From positions 2,666,001 to 2,730,000 of the forward strand of contig NZ_CP133078.1 in assembly GCF_030908465.1 (NCBI RefSeq): 64,000 nt of DNA, in the 5' to 3' direction. The DNA is from Anaerotignum sp. MB30-C6. GTDB taxonomy: Bacteria > Bacillota > Clostridia > Lachnospirales > Anaerotignaceae. This document shows positions 53,832 to 64,000 of the stretch, one piece after another. The first letter of the stretch is position 1. Each line of letters starts with the position of its first letter. The notes under the pieces were generated by a model. The model saw nothing but the letters and a program-made list of their open reading frames with translations, was not told the origin of the DNA and ran no database searches. Made by a program: the position numbers and the translations under genes.

Positions 53832-54646
53832 GTATGCTGCAGGTTTCCAATTTGACAATAAAAGACACAAAAAATGGTCAGGTTATTGTAAAAAACATTT
53901 CCTTTTCTATTGAGGCCCATACCTGTCTTGCCATTGTTGGAGAAAGCGGAAGTGGAAAATCTATGACCGTGAAAGCAATCAGCGGGCTCCATAACCCGTG
54001 GATTCATTGCAATGGAAAAGTTCTCTTTGAAAGGGTGAACTTGCTTGGGCAGACAACAAAAGCCATGCAGGAAATTAGAGGGAATCAGATATTTATGATC
54101 TTTCAGGATGGAACGAGTGCTTTTGACCCCTCCTGTACCATCGGAGAAACATTTTCAGAAATTCTTTTGGAAAATCATCAGTGTACCAAAAAAGATGTAG
54201 AAAGCAGTATGATTGCAGCTTTGGAAAAGGTATTGCTGCGAAACCCACTTGAATTGTTGAAAAAATATCCTCACCAGCTTTCTGGTGGTATGTTGCAGCG
54301 CACGATGATTGCAATATCCTTGGCTTTGGGCGCAAAATTGATTATTGCAGATGAACCTACAACGGCCTTGGATACCATTACCCAATATGAAGTAGTAAAA
54401 GAGTTTATTCGTTTACGCCAGGAGTATGCAGCCACTATGATTTTTATTTCCCACGATTTAGGCATTGTGAGAAAAATCGCCGATTATGTAATACTGATGA
54501 AAGACGGGGAATTGGTTGAGGAAGGACCGGTAGAGGAGATTTTTCAACATCCTAAGAGCTCATATGCAAAGTACCTGATTGGTACAAGAAGAGAACTTGG
54601 GGAGAACTATAATCAACTGATGGGAGGGAATCTTCAAAATGCTTAA
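53828..54646 (+). CDS. nikD: ABC transporter ATPase, NikD-like
   Basis: A 272-residue ATPase. Walker A is GESGSGKSMT near residue 40, the signature LSGGMLQR and Walker B LIIADEPTT. The ATGA overlap with nikC implies coupled translation. The C-terminal oligopeptide-type extension lacks the cysteine cluster of long Dpp/Opp ATPases. Confidence 0.9.
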   Translation: MSMLQVSNLTIKDTKNGQVIVKNISFSIEAHTCLAIVGESGSGKSMTVKAISGLHNPWIHCNGKVLFERVNLLGQTTKAMQEIRGNQIFMIFQDGTSAFDPSCTIGETFSEILLENHQCTKKDVESSMIAALEKVLLRNPLELLKKYPHQLSGGMLQRTMIAISLALGAKLIIADEPTTALDTITQYEVVKEFIRLRQEYAATMIFISHDLGIVRKIADYVILMKDGELVEEGPVEEIFQHPKSSYAKYLIGTRRELGENYNQLMGGNLQNA

Positions 54647-55379
54647 TGTGAAAAATATTGAAAAAACATATAAATGTTCAGGGCTGTTTACAAATAAGCG
54701 TCAGCCGATACTTCAGGATGTAAGTTTTTCTATGGATGAATTTGAGTGCCTGGGCATTATTGGCGAAAGCGGCAGCGGAAAATCCACCCTAGGCCGCCTG
54801 ATATTAGGGATAGAAAAACCCGATAGCGGTGAAATCTTATTTGAAGGTCAGAGTGTGCAAAAAGCCAAACACAGACGGGGTAATATCAGCGCAGTTTTTC
54901 AGGATTATACATCCTCTATTAATCCAAATGAAACCATTCGCACTGCAATCAAAGAACCCATGGTAGAGTTAGGGCTACCCTGTGACGACTCCATTATTGA
55001 AAGCCTTTTGATACAGGTTGGGCTGGATGGCACCTTTATGGATAAGTATCCCCATGAATTGTCTGGTGGGCAGGCACAAAGAGTCTGCATCGCCCGTACC
55101 ATTTCCACAAATCCTAAATTTTTGATTTTGGATGAAGCCATATCCTCTTTGGATGTTTCAGTGCAGCTACGTATTTTGAAGCTACTGAAAGATTTACGAG
55201 AAAAGTATAAAATGAGTTACCTCTTTATCACCCACGATATACAGGCAGCAGCCTATATATGTGACCGGCTAATTATTTTCAATGAAGGAAGGATTGTAGA
55301 ACAGCTTCCCATTAAACAAATCGGTCAAGCTAAAAAGGAGTATTCCAAACAGCTTTTAAACGCTATAATCACCGTTTAA
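54639..55379 (+). CDS. nikE: ABC transporter ATPase, NikE-like
   Basis: A 246-residue ATPase with Walker A GESGSGKST, signature LSGGQAQRV and Walker B LILDEAISSLD. It overlaps nikD by 8 bases and completes the importer. Confidence 0.9.
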   Translation: MLNVKNIEKTYKCSGLFTNKRQPILQDVSFSMDEFECLGIIGESGSGKSTLGRLILGIEKPDSGEILFEGQSVQKAKHRRGNISAVFQDYTSSINPNETIRTAIKEPMVELGLPCDDSIIESLLIQVGLDGTFMDKYPHELSGGQAQRVCIARTISTNPKFLILDEAISSLDVSVQLRILKLLKDLREKYKMSYLFITHDIQAAAYICDRLIIFNEGRIVEQLPIKQIGQAKKEYSKQLLNAIITV

Positions 55380-55535
55380 ACGAATGTTCCCGAATAGATT
55401 TGATGTCTTTTAAAATAAAAATTAGTGGGTCATAATAATTTCTACGTTTTAAAAGGAGCTTACAGGCAGCAAATAAAATAAAGCCATAGCTTTTAAGGTG
55501 AAAACCTGAGGTTATATAGGGAGGAATAGATTAAC

Positions 55536-56936
55536 TTGAAAATAATAAGAAATTGGATTTCGATAAATTCAATGATAAATCCCCAAAAAATACAGGGGGC
55601 ACTTCCAAAATCTTCGGAAATCTATAAGGATTATTGGAGTGTGGCATGGCCAGCGGCGATAGAAGGAGTATTTTTAAATGTAATGCTTCTGGCTGATCTG
55701 GCAATGATTGGGATGCTTGGCATTGAGCAAGTGGCCGCCGTTGGAGTTGCCAGCCAGCCTCGAATGATCTTTCAAATGCTTGGTGTATCAATGGGTGTTG
55801 CCGTTACAGCCATGGTATCCAGACGAAAAGGTGAAAAGGATATAAATGGGATGAATAGCTGTGTGAAACAAGCCCTCTTATTAACAGCAATTATTTATAT
55901 TGCCCTTACTTTTTTTGCTCTTTTGTTTTCAAAGGAAATAGTTGTTTTGTCTGGTGCAAAAGCTGATTATGTGGAATATGCCACATCGTACTGGCGTTAC
56001 ATAGCCATTTCCAGCTTTTTCAGAGTAATGTTTGCCCCTTTGATGGCTACTCAAATTGGTGTTGGAAATACAAAGATTGTTTTGTATTCAAATGTAATTG
56101 GCAATATTATAAATGTCATTTTAAACTATGTATTAATATTCGGAAAATTTGGCTTCCCCCGCATGGAAATTGCTGGAGCAGGCCTCGCCACAGCCATTGG
56201 AAATGTAATTATATTTTTACTTCTTTTGAAGTCCGTGATACGGGGTCAAAATGGAGTTGATATTCTCAAAGGTAGCGGTAAACTAACACCCTCTTTCACC
56301 AAACCCCTTGTTAGCATCGGCGGAAGCTCTTTCATGGAAAATATTTGGGAACGATTGGGACTTTTTATTTTCACAAGAATGATTGCCGAGCTTGGAACAG
56401 TTGCAATGGGAATCCATCACTACTGTATCCTTTTATGGGATTTGTATTACTATTTTGGGAGTGGCATGAGTACTGCAAGTTCGTCTTTTACAGGAAGAAA
56501 ACTGGGAGAGAATAGAAAAGACCTTGCTGTTATTTTTGCTAAAGCCGCACAACGCTCTGGAGTCTTAGTCTCTCTTATGGCCTGCGTCATCTTCTTGGTA
56601 ACCAGAGAGCAGGCATTCCGATTTTTTGTAGACGATCCTTATGGTGTAAAATTGGGTGTTTCCGTAATGGGAATTGTAGCGTTACTAATGATACCACAGA
56701 CCTATGCTCAAATATCCTCTGGAGTTCTGAGAGGTGCAGGAGATAATCGTTTTATCGCCATCTATTCTCTTTTTGTCAGTGCAATTCTCAGGCCTTTCAT
56801 CGCCTATGTCCTTGCATTTGTTTTTGGGCTTGGCCTAAGTGGCATGTGGCTGGCTTTATTTATCGACGAAGCATTAAAAATGATTCTAACCAAATTCAGA
56901 GTAGACCAAGGAATTTGGCTCACTAAGGATATTTAA
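55536..56936 (+). CDS. MATE-family efflux transporter
   Basis: A 466-residue transporter with twelve membrane helices in two pseudo-symmetric MatE halves. The first begins YWSVAWPAAIEGVFLNVMLL; the second (near residue 255) begins FTKPLVSIGGSSFMENIWERL. It starts at TTG with a good GGGAGG site 11 bases upstream. It lies 156 bases after nikE on the same strand with no clear terminator between, so it may be read with the importer. The substrate is unknown. Confidence 0.92.
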   Translation: MKIIRNWISINSMINPQKIQGALPKSSEIYKDYWSVAWPAAIEGVFLNVMLLADLAMIGMLGIEQVAAVGVASQPRMIFQMLGVSMGVAVTAMVSRRKGEKDINGMNSCVKQALLLTAIIYIALTFFALLFSKEIVVLSGAKADYVEYATSYWRYIAISSFFRVMFAPLMATQIGVGNTKIVLYSNVIGNIINVILNYVLIFGKFGFPRMEIAGAGLATAIGNVIIFLLLLKSVIRGQNGVDILKGSGKLTPSFTKPLVSIGGSSFMENIWERLGLFIFTRMIAELGTVAMGIHHYCILLWDLYYYFGSGMSTASSSFTGRKLGENRKDLAVIFAKAAQRSGVLVSLMACVIFLVTREQAFRFFVDDPYGVKLGVSVMGIVALLMIPQTYAQISSGVLRGAGDNRFIAIYSLFVSAILRPFIAYVLAFVFGLGLSGMWLALFIDEALKMILTKFRVDQGIWLTKDI

Positions 56937-57387
56937 TTACTAAATATAAAAAACAAGCCAGTTTAATGTAATGATTCCTTTTTTCCCTTTTCACCTTAAT
57001 CCTTACATATTTCCTGTTGCCAAGTTCTAAGGGGGGAGATTATTTAAGAAATCAGCAGTCTGAAAAATGTTGCTTGGAGGCTTTTGACCATAGATGCTTT
57101 TTGATTCCTATTTGTCAGAAGCCTTTTTTCCATCCTATGCAGACGGATGGAGCTCATGCTCTGGAAGAAGCATTAGAAAAATTGACAACCTTCCCTAGGG
57201 ATATAATTTTCCGAGTTTAGCATAATTAAAATTTTCCTGACAAAGCCTGTAATCTCCGCCATGGTTTTGTCTTTTGATGTGGTGGAACCAACGCAATGAT
57301 TGACTTTGTCTATCAAATGGCAAATTGACAAAGGGGCTTACTTTCCATATCACTCCATGCCTCAACTCAACAACTATATATAAGCAT
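56937..57387. other. Gap between the MATE gene and the tRNA-Cys terminator
   Basis: No gene is supported. A 67-codon frame at 57017-57220 (HPMQTDGAHALEEALEKL near its end) and an 87-codon antisense frame at 57195-57458 have no recognised family and no convincing ribosome binding site. One of them could be a decayed gene. Confidence 0.35.
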
Positions 57388-57418
57388 AAAAAAAAGCCTT
57401 CTGGAAGAACCAAAGGGC
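57388..57418 (-). terminator. Terminator after the distal tRNA-Cys
   Basis: GCCTTCTGG (57396-57404) and CCAAAGGGC (57410-57418) form a 9-position stem with one mismatch, followed on the minus strand by eight T. Confidence 0.78.
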
Positions 57419-57460
57419 ATATTGAAACTAGAACTGTTTTGATAATGCTCAAAATCATGA

Positions 57461-57531
57461 AGGCGCCACCCGGATTTGAACCGGGGATAGAGGTGTTGCA
57501 GACCTTTGCCTTACCACTTGGCTATGGCGCC
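57461..57531 (-). tRNA. tRNA-Cys (GCA), distal copy
   Basis: A 71-base cloverleaf with acceptor GGCGCCA pairing TGGCGCC, anticodon loop CTGCAAC and T-arm GGTTCAAATCC. Identical to the copy at 57998-58068. It has its own promoter and terminator. Confidence 0.95.
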
Positions 57532-57943
57532 AAACACAAGATAATTATAGTGTTTTCAACTTAAAGGTCAATAGTCATTTGACCCAAATTTCCATTAATC
57601 TAAGACCCAGATATCATTTTCCCCATTTGTTTTTCTGTTTATAGGTTTTTGATTAATTCAAGTCTCTAAATTAACTTTCCTAGACTTCCTAGACTTTAAT
57701 ATAAATGACGGATCGCCTGCTTTATTTCCTTGATTTTTGAGGAATAACGTTAGAATTGCCTTTATAGTCTCTTTGACTAACCTAGCTTTTAAAGTGTCTA
57801 AGTACCATTAATGCCAAAAATTCTCATAGCCCAGACGAAACCTTTGAAACATCAACCCTACCACCTGATTTTTTTCTAACTATTAAAATTGCAAGTCTAC
57901 TATACTATTTATATGTCTTTGGACGACATTCATTCCTCTTTCT
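57532..57943 (-). promoter_or_regulatory. Spacer between tRNA-Cys genes with promoter of the distal copy
   Basis: TTGACC at 57566-57571 and TATAAT at 57544-57549 (minus strand), spacer 16, end 12 bases from the distal tRNA. The rest of the spacer up to the upstream terminator is AT-rich with no gene. Confidence 0.7.
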
Positions 57944-57991
57944 TTAAACAAAAATACGTCTTAAACCAGCAAATGCTCGTTCAAGACGTAT
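57944..57991 (-). terminator. Terminator of the rRNA-tRNA operon
   Basis: ATACGTCTT (57954-57962) and AAGACGTAT (57983-57991) form a perfect outer stem, with inner AAC/GTT and AGC/GCT pairs and an AAAT loop, followed on the minus strand by TTTTTGTTT. It ends 6 bases from the proximal tRNA-Cys. Confidence 0.88.
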
Positions 57992-57997
57992 CACGCA

Positions 57998-58068
57998 AGG
58001 CGCCACCCGGATTTGAACCGGGGATAGAGGTGTTGCAGACCTTTGCCTTACCACTTGGCTATGGCGCC
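57998..58068 (-). tRNA. tRNA-Cys (GCA), proximal copy
   Basis: Same 71-base sequence as the distal copy; last gene of the rRNA operon. Confidence 0.95.
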
Positions 58069-58076
58069 AAATAAAA

Positions 58077-58148
58077 TGATCCGTGCGGGATTCGAACCCG
58101 CGTTACCGCCGTGAAAGGGCGGTGTCTTAACCCCTTGACCAACGGACC
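58077..58148 (-). tRNA. tRNA-Glu (TTC)
   Basis: A 72-base cloverleaf; acceptor GGTCCGT pairs with ACGGATC with one G-U, the anticodon loop is CTTTCAC and the T-arm holds GTTCGAATC. Confidence 0.95.
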
Positions 58149-58155
58149 ATATGTA

Positions 58156-58227
58156 CTCCCCGTGTTGGATTCGAACCAACGACCCTCCGGTTAACAGCCG
58201 GATGCTCTACCGCTGAGCTAACGAGGA
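58156..58227 (-). tRNA. tRNA-Asn (GTT)
   Basis: A 72-base cloverleaf; acceptor TCCTCGT pairs with ACGGGGA, the anticodon loop is CTGTTAA and the T-arm holds GTTCGAATC. Confidence 0.95.
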
Positions 58228-58314
58228 TCACTACAATGATCTTCTCTGCGATGAAGTATCCTCTACTAAGGGGGATGCTCAATCGCCAGGCGATCGAGAT
58301 GCAAAAAATTTGAT

Positions 58315-58431
58315 TCTGGCAACCATCTACTTTCCCAGGCAGCTTCCCACCAAGTATCATCGACCGCTCAGGTCTTAACCGACGTGTTCGGAATGGGAAC
58401 GGGTGTGTCCCCTGAGCGCATCATCACCAGA
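58315..58431 (-). rRNA. rrf: 5S ribosomal RNA
   Basis: About 117 bases. The 5' start is CTGGTGATGATG, the core CCGTTCCCATTCCGAACACG is the universal 5S loop, and the 3' end GGTTGCCAG closes helix I. It lies about 190 bases after 23S. Confidence 0.95.
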
Positions 58432-58454
58432 AATATATCAGATGTACTTTCATA

Positions 58455-58478
58455 CACCTTCAAAACTGAATACAAGAA
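58455..58478. repeat. 24-bp inverted repeat arm, 3' side of 23S
   Basis: This arm (starting CACCTT and ending ACAAGAA) is complementary, with one mismatch, to 61910-61933 on the other side of 23S. In the transcript the arms would pair around the 23S RNA as a processing stem. Confidence 0.75.
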
Positions 58479-58621
58479 GTTAGCGTTTTTTACCTTTGCG
58501 TTTATCAATCACCGACCCAACACCAAAGGTGTAAAAAGAGGTTATTGGTGCAAAGGATATTAGTGGTCTTTTCCGTCAAGAAAAGAAACTACCACGCTAT
58601 TATATCATCAATCTTTCATTT

Positions 58622-61518
<2,897 letters not shown>

Positions 61519-61521
61519 AGT

Positions 61522-61643
61522 TCGTTAGATTTTTGTATTGATGTTCTGAGTACTGCGACCTAACATTTCGTAGAAATGTAAGAGCAGTGCGAAATCAAAA
61601 CAAAAATCGGTTTTCATTACGAAGTAATGAAAAAACTTCCTTA
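61522..61643 (-). repeat. Leader hairpin repeat, copy A
   Basis: One of two related blocks of about 120 bases in the 23S leader. The RNA folds as a long hairpin: GATTTTTGTTTTGAT pairs with ATCAATACAAAAATC, with inner ACATTT/AAATGT. Differences from copy B fall partly on both stem arms. Confidence 0.7.
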
Positions 61644-61744
61644 TTGCTTTGACCCTCTTCTCATCAAGTCAAAATCTATAGCTTGTTCTTTGGAATGTTT
61701 CGTAGTAGCGATACTACGATTTTTGTTAGCATCGTCTGCTAACT

Positions 61745-61868
61745 TCGTTAGATTTTTTCTTTGATGTTTTGAATGCTGCCACCTCACATTTATAAAAATG
61801 TAAGAGCTGCATAAAATCAAAGATAAAATCGGTTTTCATTGCATTGCAATGAAAAAACTACTTTATTA
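61745..61868 (-). repeat. Leader hairpin repeat, copy B
   Basis: The second block, offset 223 bases from copy A. The outer stem GATTTTATCTTTGAT pairs with ATCAAAGAAAAAATC, with the same inner ACATTT/AAATGT hairpin and the shared CGGTTTTCATT flank. Confidence 0.7.
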
Positions 61869-61909
61869 TTTCTAAAGAAATTTATTTATTTCTCGATTGA
61901 CTCTATTTT

Positions 61910-61933
61910 TTCTTGTATTCAGTTTTCAAGGTG
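61910..61933. repeat. 24-bp inverted repeat arm, 5' side of 23S
   Basis: Complement of 58455-58478 with one mismatch; on the transcript it reads CACCTTGAAAACTGAATACA and on. The ACCTTGAAAACTGAATA motif is common in clostridial rRNA spacers. Confidence 0.75.
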
Positions 61934-61982
61934 CATTCGCCTCTGTTCGAGGTTTTTTCGGCCTTCTTGCGACCGCCTAAAC

Positions 61983-62036
61983 ATACTATCATGTATAAGC
62001 ACCTTTGTCAACAATTTTTTTCGCTTTTTTTTGCAT
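61983..62036 (-). promoter_or_regulatory. rRNA-type promoter with UP element
   Basis: TTGACA at 62006-62011 and TAGTAT at 61983-61988 (minus strand), spacer 17. Just upstream (62012-62036) are two A-tracts typical of UP elements. It drives the 23S-5S-tRNA operon directly, and no 16S gene lies between it and 23S. Confidence 0.85.
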
Positions 62037-62068
62037 AATATAACGACCCCTTGAAAACACTGGGTTTC

Positions 62069-62770
62069 TCACGCAAAAATTGTCAAGATTAGATATAATA
62101 AAATGTTATTTTCATAAAGAAATAACGCAACGGAAGATTGGTCCAAGGCAGAAAAAATAGGGTGTAGTTTTGCATTACATTGAAAAAAAGTCAAACCCAT
62201 TGCAATGAGCCAAAACCAAAATAGACCTTTAGCCCCCCCGATCAACATCCCGCTGCAACGATTGCAAAAGTTTAAGATTGGCAACTTACTTACAAGGTTT
62301 AACGCCTTTAGCAAAAACTTTACACCAATTAAAACAACAATAAATACTAAAATCACACTCACAATATTTACACAAACATTGGCCAAAAAGCCCGCAATAT
62401 AATCCTTTAAACCTTCTGCATCTAATAGGCTATAAATAACGGGATTATTATTTTCCAATAAAGAGTTCTTTAAAAAATCTGGCAACTTCATATTCTGTAT
62501 GATTTCTGTTTGGGTCTGCATCGCCGCATTACTAATTGCCGCATCCAGTTGCATAGACTCCCCAATAGAATCGGCCAAGGAACCAAACATAGGTGTCTGC
62601 CGTAACCACTTCCCTGCAATAGGAGTAAATAACTTTACAGCCACCAATGCCGCAACCATGGGTAAAAAACTCAATGCCTCTATAATAAACCCTTTATAAT
62701 AGCCTATAATGGCACAAGCTAAAATTCCAACTACCACTAGCCCATCCAATATCAATGGCATTTGTTCCAT
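62069..62770 (-). CDS. CvpA-family membrane protein
   Basis: A 233-residue protein with about four to five hydrophobic segments, starting LILDGLVVVGILACAIIGYYKGFIIEALSF, the CvpA signature. The C-terminal half has a pore-like helix pair (VCVNIVSVILVFIVVLIGVKFLL). Family members affect colicin V export or envelope stress; the mechanism is not settled. It follows the DUF5711-like gene by 33 bases. Confidence 0.85.
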   Translation of the reverse strand: MEQMPLILDGLVVVGILACAIIGYYKGFIIEALSFLPMVAALVAVKLFTPIAGKWLRQTPMFGSLADSIGESMQLDAAISNAAMQTQTEIIQNMKLPDFLKNSLLENNNPVIYSLLDAEGLKDYIAGFLANVCVNIVSVILVFIVVLIGVKFLLKALNLVSKLPILNFCNRCSGMLIGGAKGLFWFWLIAMGLTFFQCNAKLHPIFSALDQSSVALFLYENNILLYLILTIFA

Positions 62771-62803
62771 ATACTCACCTTCGCTCTAAAATTTCTTTAC
62801 ACT

Positions 62804-64000
62804 TTATTCCGCAATACTTGCTTTCTTTTGCTTTTCCTCGGTGTTCCCATCTTCCTCCACAGGTTCCGCTGGCACATTCGACAAGGGCAGATTCGTTTCT
62901 GTTTCAGCCTTTCCCCCAACCACCTCATGTTTCGGTTCCGTTTCATCTGAAACAATAGGCTTAGCCTTTTGACTGCCCTTCATTTGCGTAATAATCGCCT
63001 CATTTTTGGTTACAAGCATTACTTGCTCTAGGCTTTCCATAGGCAAAATATCTCGCACATCGGAAGTGGCCCGATAACTCCAAGCTAATTTCCCACTATG
63101 CCTGAGTCCCAAGTACATCTTATCCACGCCAATAACAACCCCATGTTCTGAGGCCTGTAAATACTCAACTTCCCCTTCACCTTCGTAATAGGCGCTTTCC
63201 TCTCCGCTTTTGTTTATCCATAAAACGGAACCCTCCGCACGGCCTTCCTTATTCGTAATGACATCCCCCAAGGCAAGGACAACATAATCTTTATTGGCTA
63301 AAGAAGCTTGCTGCACCATATTATCCAGAGGATACCCCCATGCTTCCTGCCCTGCAGCAGAAATTCCATATACCATCTTATCTGAAATGACCGCAAGCAC
63401 TCCCCCCTGCATAAAGCCGATAATGGGAACGATTTCACCATTTTTTTCTACTGCGGCAAACATGCTGTCTGTGTAGTTCTCGCTGTCTTCAGGGTTTATG
63501 TAAAAAAACAATACTCTGCCTACGGGTTCTACGTCAGAAGTATCCATGTAGCTTACAACGAAAGACTTATTATCATCAGAAATATCAGAAGATAGTGGAA
63601 ATACCCCTGCACTTTCCTCTATTCGTCCTTTTAACAGCGTTCCACTTGTATTGTATATCTGAATACGATATGCACTATTTTCCTTAGAAATAACCGATAA
63701 ATATCCATTCATATTTAACGCAAACTGCATCAGTTCTCCCTCGGTCTGCACTTTATACAATAAACCATTTTCCCCATAAACATGTATGGTTTTGCCGCTC
63801 ATATCGCCAACTGCTGCATATTCTCCTTCGAAAATCAACTGGGGCGTGGTCATATTAAACGTATCGTTCCACTTTCGGTCCCCCATCCCGTTGAAGAATT
63901 TTACACCGTCTTTGGTACACAGCAAGAAGCGTTCCTCAAAAGCGGCAAACTTGGAGTGACTGCTTTCGTCAATTACCATTTTTTCTTGGCTTGAAACGGG
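62804..64000 (-). CDS. DUF5711-like protein, start beyond window
   Basis: At least 398 codons, open to the right edge, so the N-terminus (expected to contain a membrane anchor) is missing; the internal ATG at 63979 is not necessarily the start. The sequence has repeated beta-propeller-like blades (LLCTKDGVKFFNG, VAVGDMSGKTIHVYGENG, VLWINKSGEESAYYE). The C-terminus is a charged low-complexity tail. The family resembles DUF5711, common in Lachnospiraceae. The function is unknown. Confidence 0.75.
   Translation of the reverse strand, partial: PVSSQEKMVIDESSHSKFAAFEERFLLCTKDGVKFFNGMGDRKWNDTFNMTTPQLIFEGEYAAVGDMSGKTIHVYGENGLLYKVQTEGELMQFALNMNGYLSVISKENSAYRIQIYNTSGTLLKGRIEESAGVFPLSSDISDDNKSFVVSYMDTSDVEPVGRVLFFYINPEDSENYTDSMFAAVEKNGEIVPIIGFMQGGVLAVISDKMVYGISAAGQEAWGYPLDNMVQQASLANKDYVVLALGDVITNKEGRAEGSVLWINKSGEESAYYEGEGEVEYLQASEHGVVIGVDKMYLGLRHSGKLAWSYRATSDVRDILPMESLEQVMLVTKNEAIITQMKGSQKAKPIVSDETEPKHEVVGGKAETETNLPLSNVPAEPVEEDGNTEEKQKKASIAE

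Noticed and set aside
57889..58074. Small frame over the proximal tRNA-Cys; a similar one at 57325-57564
   Set aside because: Both share the same residues only because each crosses an identical tRNA-Cys gene.

Overview
The window looks like a chromosomal segment of an anaerobic, low-GC Gram-positive bacterium of the class Clostridia, probably Lachnospirales-like. The evidence is the composition, strong sigma-A promoters with AGGAGG-type ribosome binding sites, an L27 with the Firmicute N-terminal extension next to its Prp protease, a Cheo-type LexA box at recA, a glmS ribozyme, a ZTP riboswitch and a desulfoferrodoxin-type protein. The genus cannot be fixed from this sequence alone.

Layout. 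1-1400: the rplU-prp-rpmA-obg block (obg cut by the edge). 1403-6196: a 923-residue TPR protein, recX and LexA-controlled recA. 6236-13908: two EamA transporters and cinA mixed with an fhs-folD-rimO-pgsA operon headed by a ZTP riboswitch, so one-carbon folate supply, ribosomal protein modification and phospholipid synthesis share one transcript. 14102-17466: a small unassigned plus-strand transcription unit, then ftsK. 17662-28056: a DUF2148 protein, a GNAT/transporter pair, threonine ammonia-lyase, clpP-clpX and tig, then DUF503, radical SAM, DUF1893 and aldo/keto reductase genes. 28316-33157: tRNA-Gly, an AIM24-family protein, a secreted cysteine-repeat CAP protein, and a feoA-feoB-small Cys-rich membrane protein operon. 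33511-36958: a YtrA-type regulator with an ABC transporter. 37239-39240: glmS and its ribozyme. 39504-45184: a lipoprotein, a GNAT, a COG2509 flavoprotein, truA and a CBS/DHH pyrophosphatase. 45355-47731: an SdpI/SdpR pair, a chloramphenicol-acetyltransferase-like gene and an HTH-desulfoferrodoxin fusion. 48052-56936: a two-component system, a NikABCDE-like metal/peptide ABC importer and a MATE exporter. 57461-62036: an rRNA operon of 23S, 5S, tRNA-Asn, tRNA-Glu and tRNA-Cys with its own rRNA-type promoter and no 16S gene, followed by a second, separately transcribed tRNA-Cys. 62069-64000: a CvpA-family membrane protein and a DUF5711-like protein cut by the window edge.

Most of the window is core genome. 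The points most worth following are the 16S-less rRNA operon with two paralogous leader hairpins, the HTH-desulfoferrodoxin fusion with palindromes above its promoter, an orphan SdpR/SdpI pair with paired operators, a perfect-consensus YtrA promoter embedded in a perfect inverted repeat, and an unassigned promoter-to-terminator unit between fhs and ftsK. No CRISPR array, prophage, insertion sequence or complete mobile element was seen.
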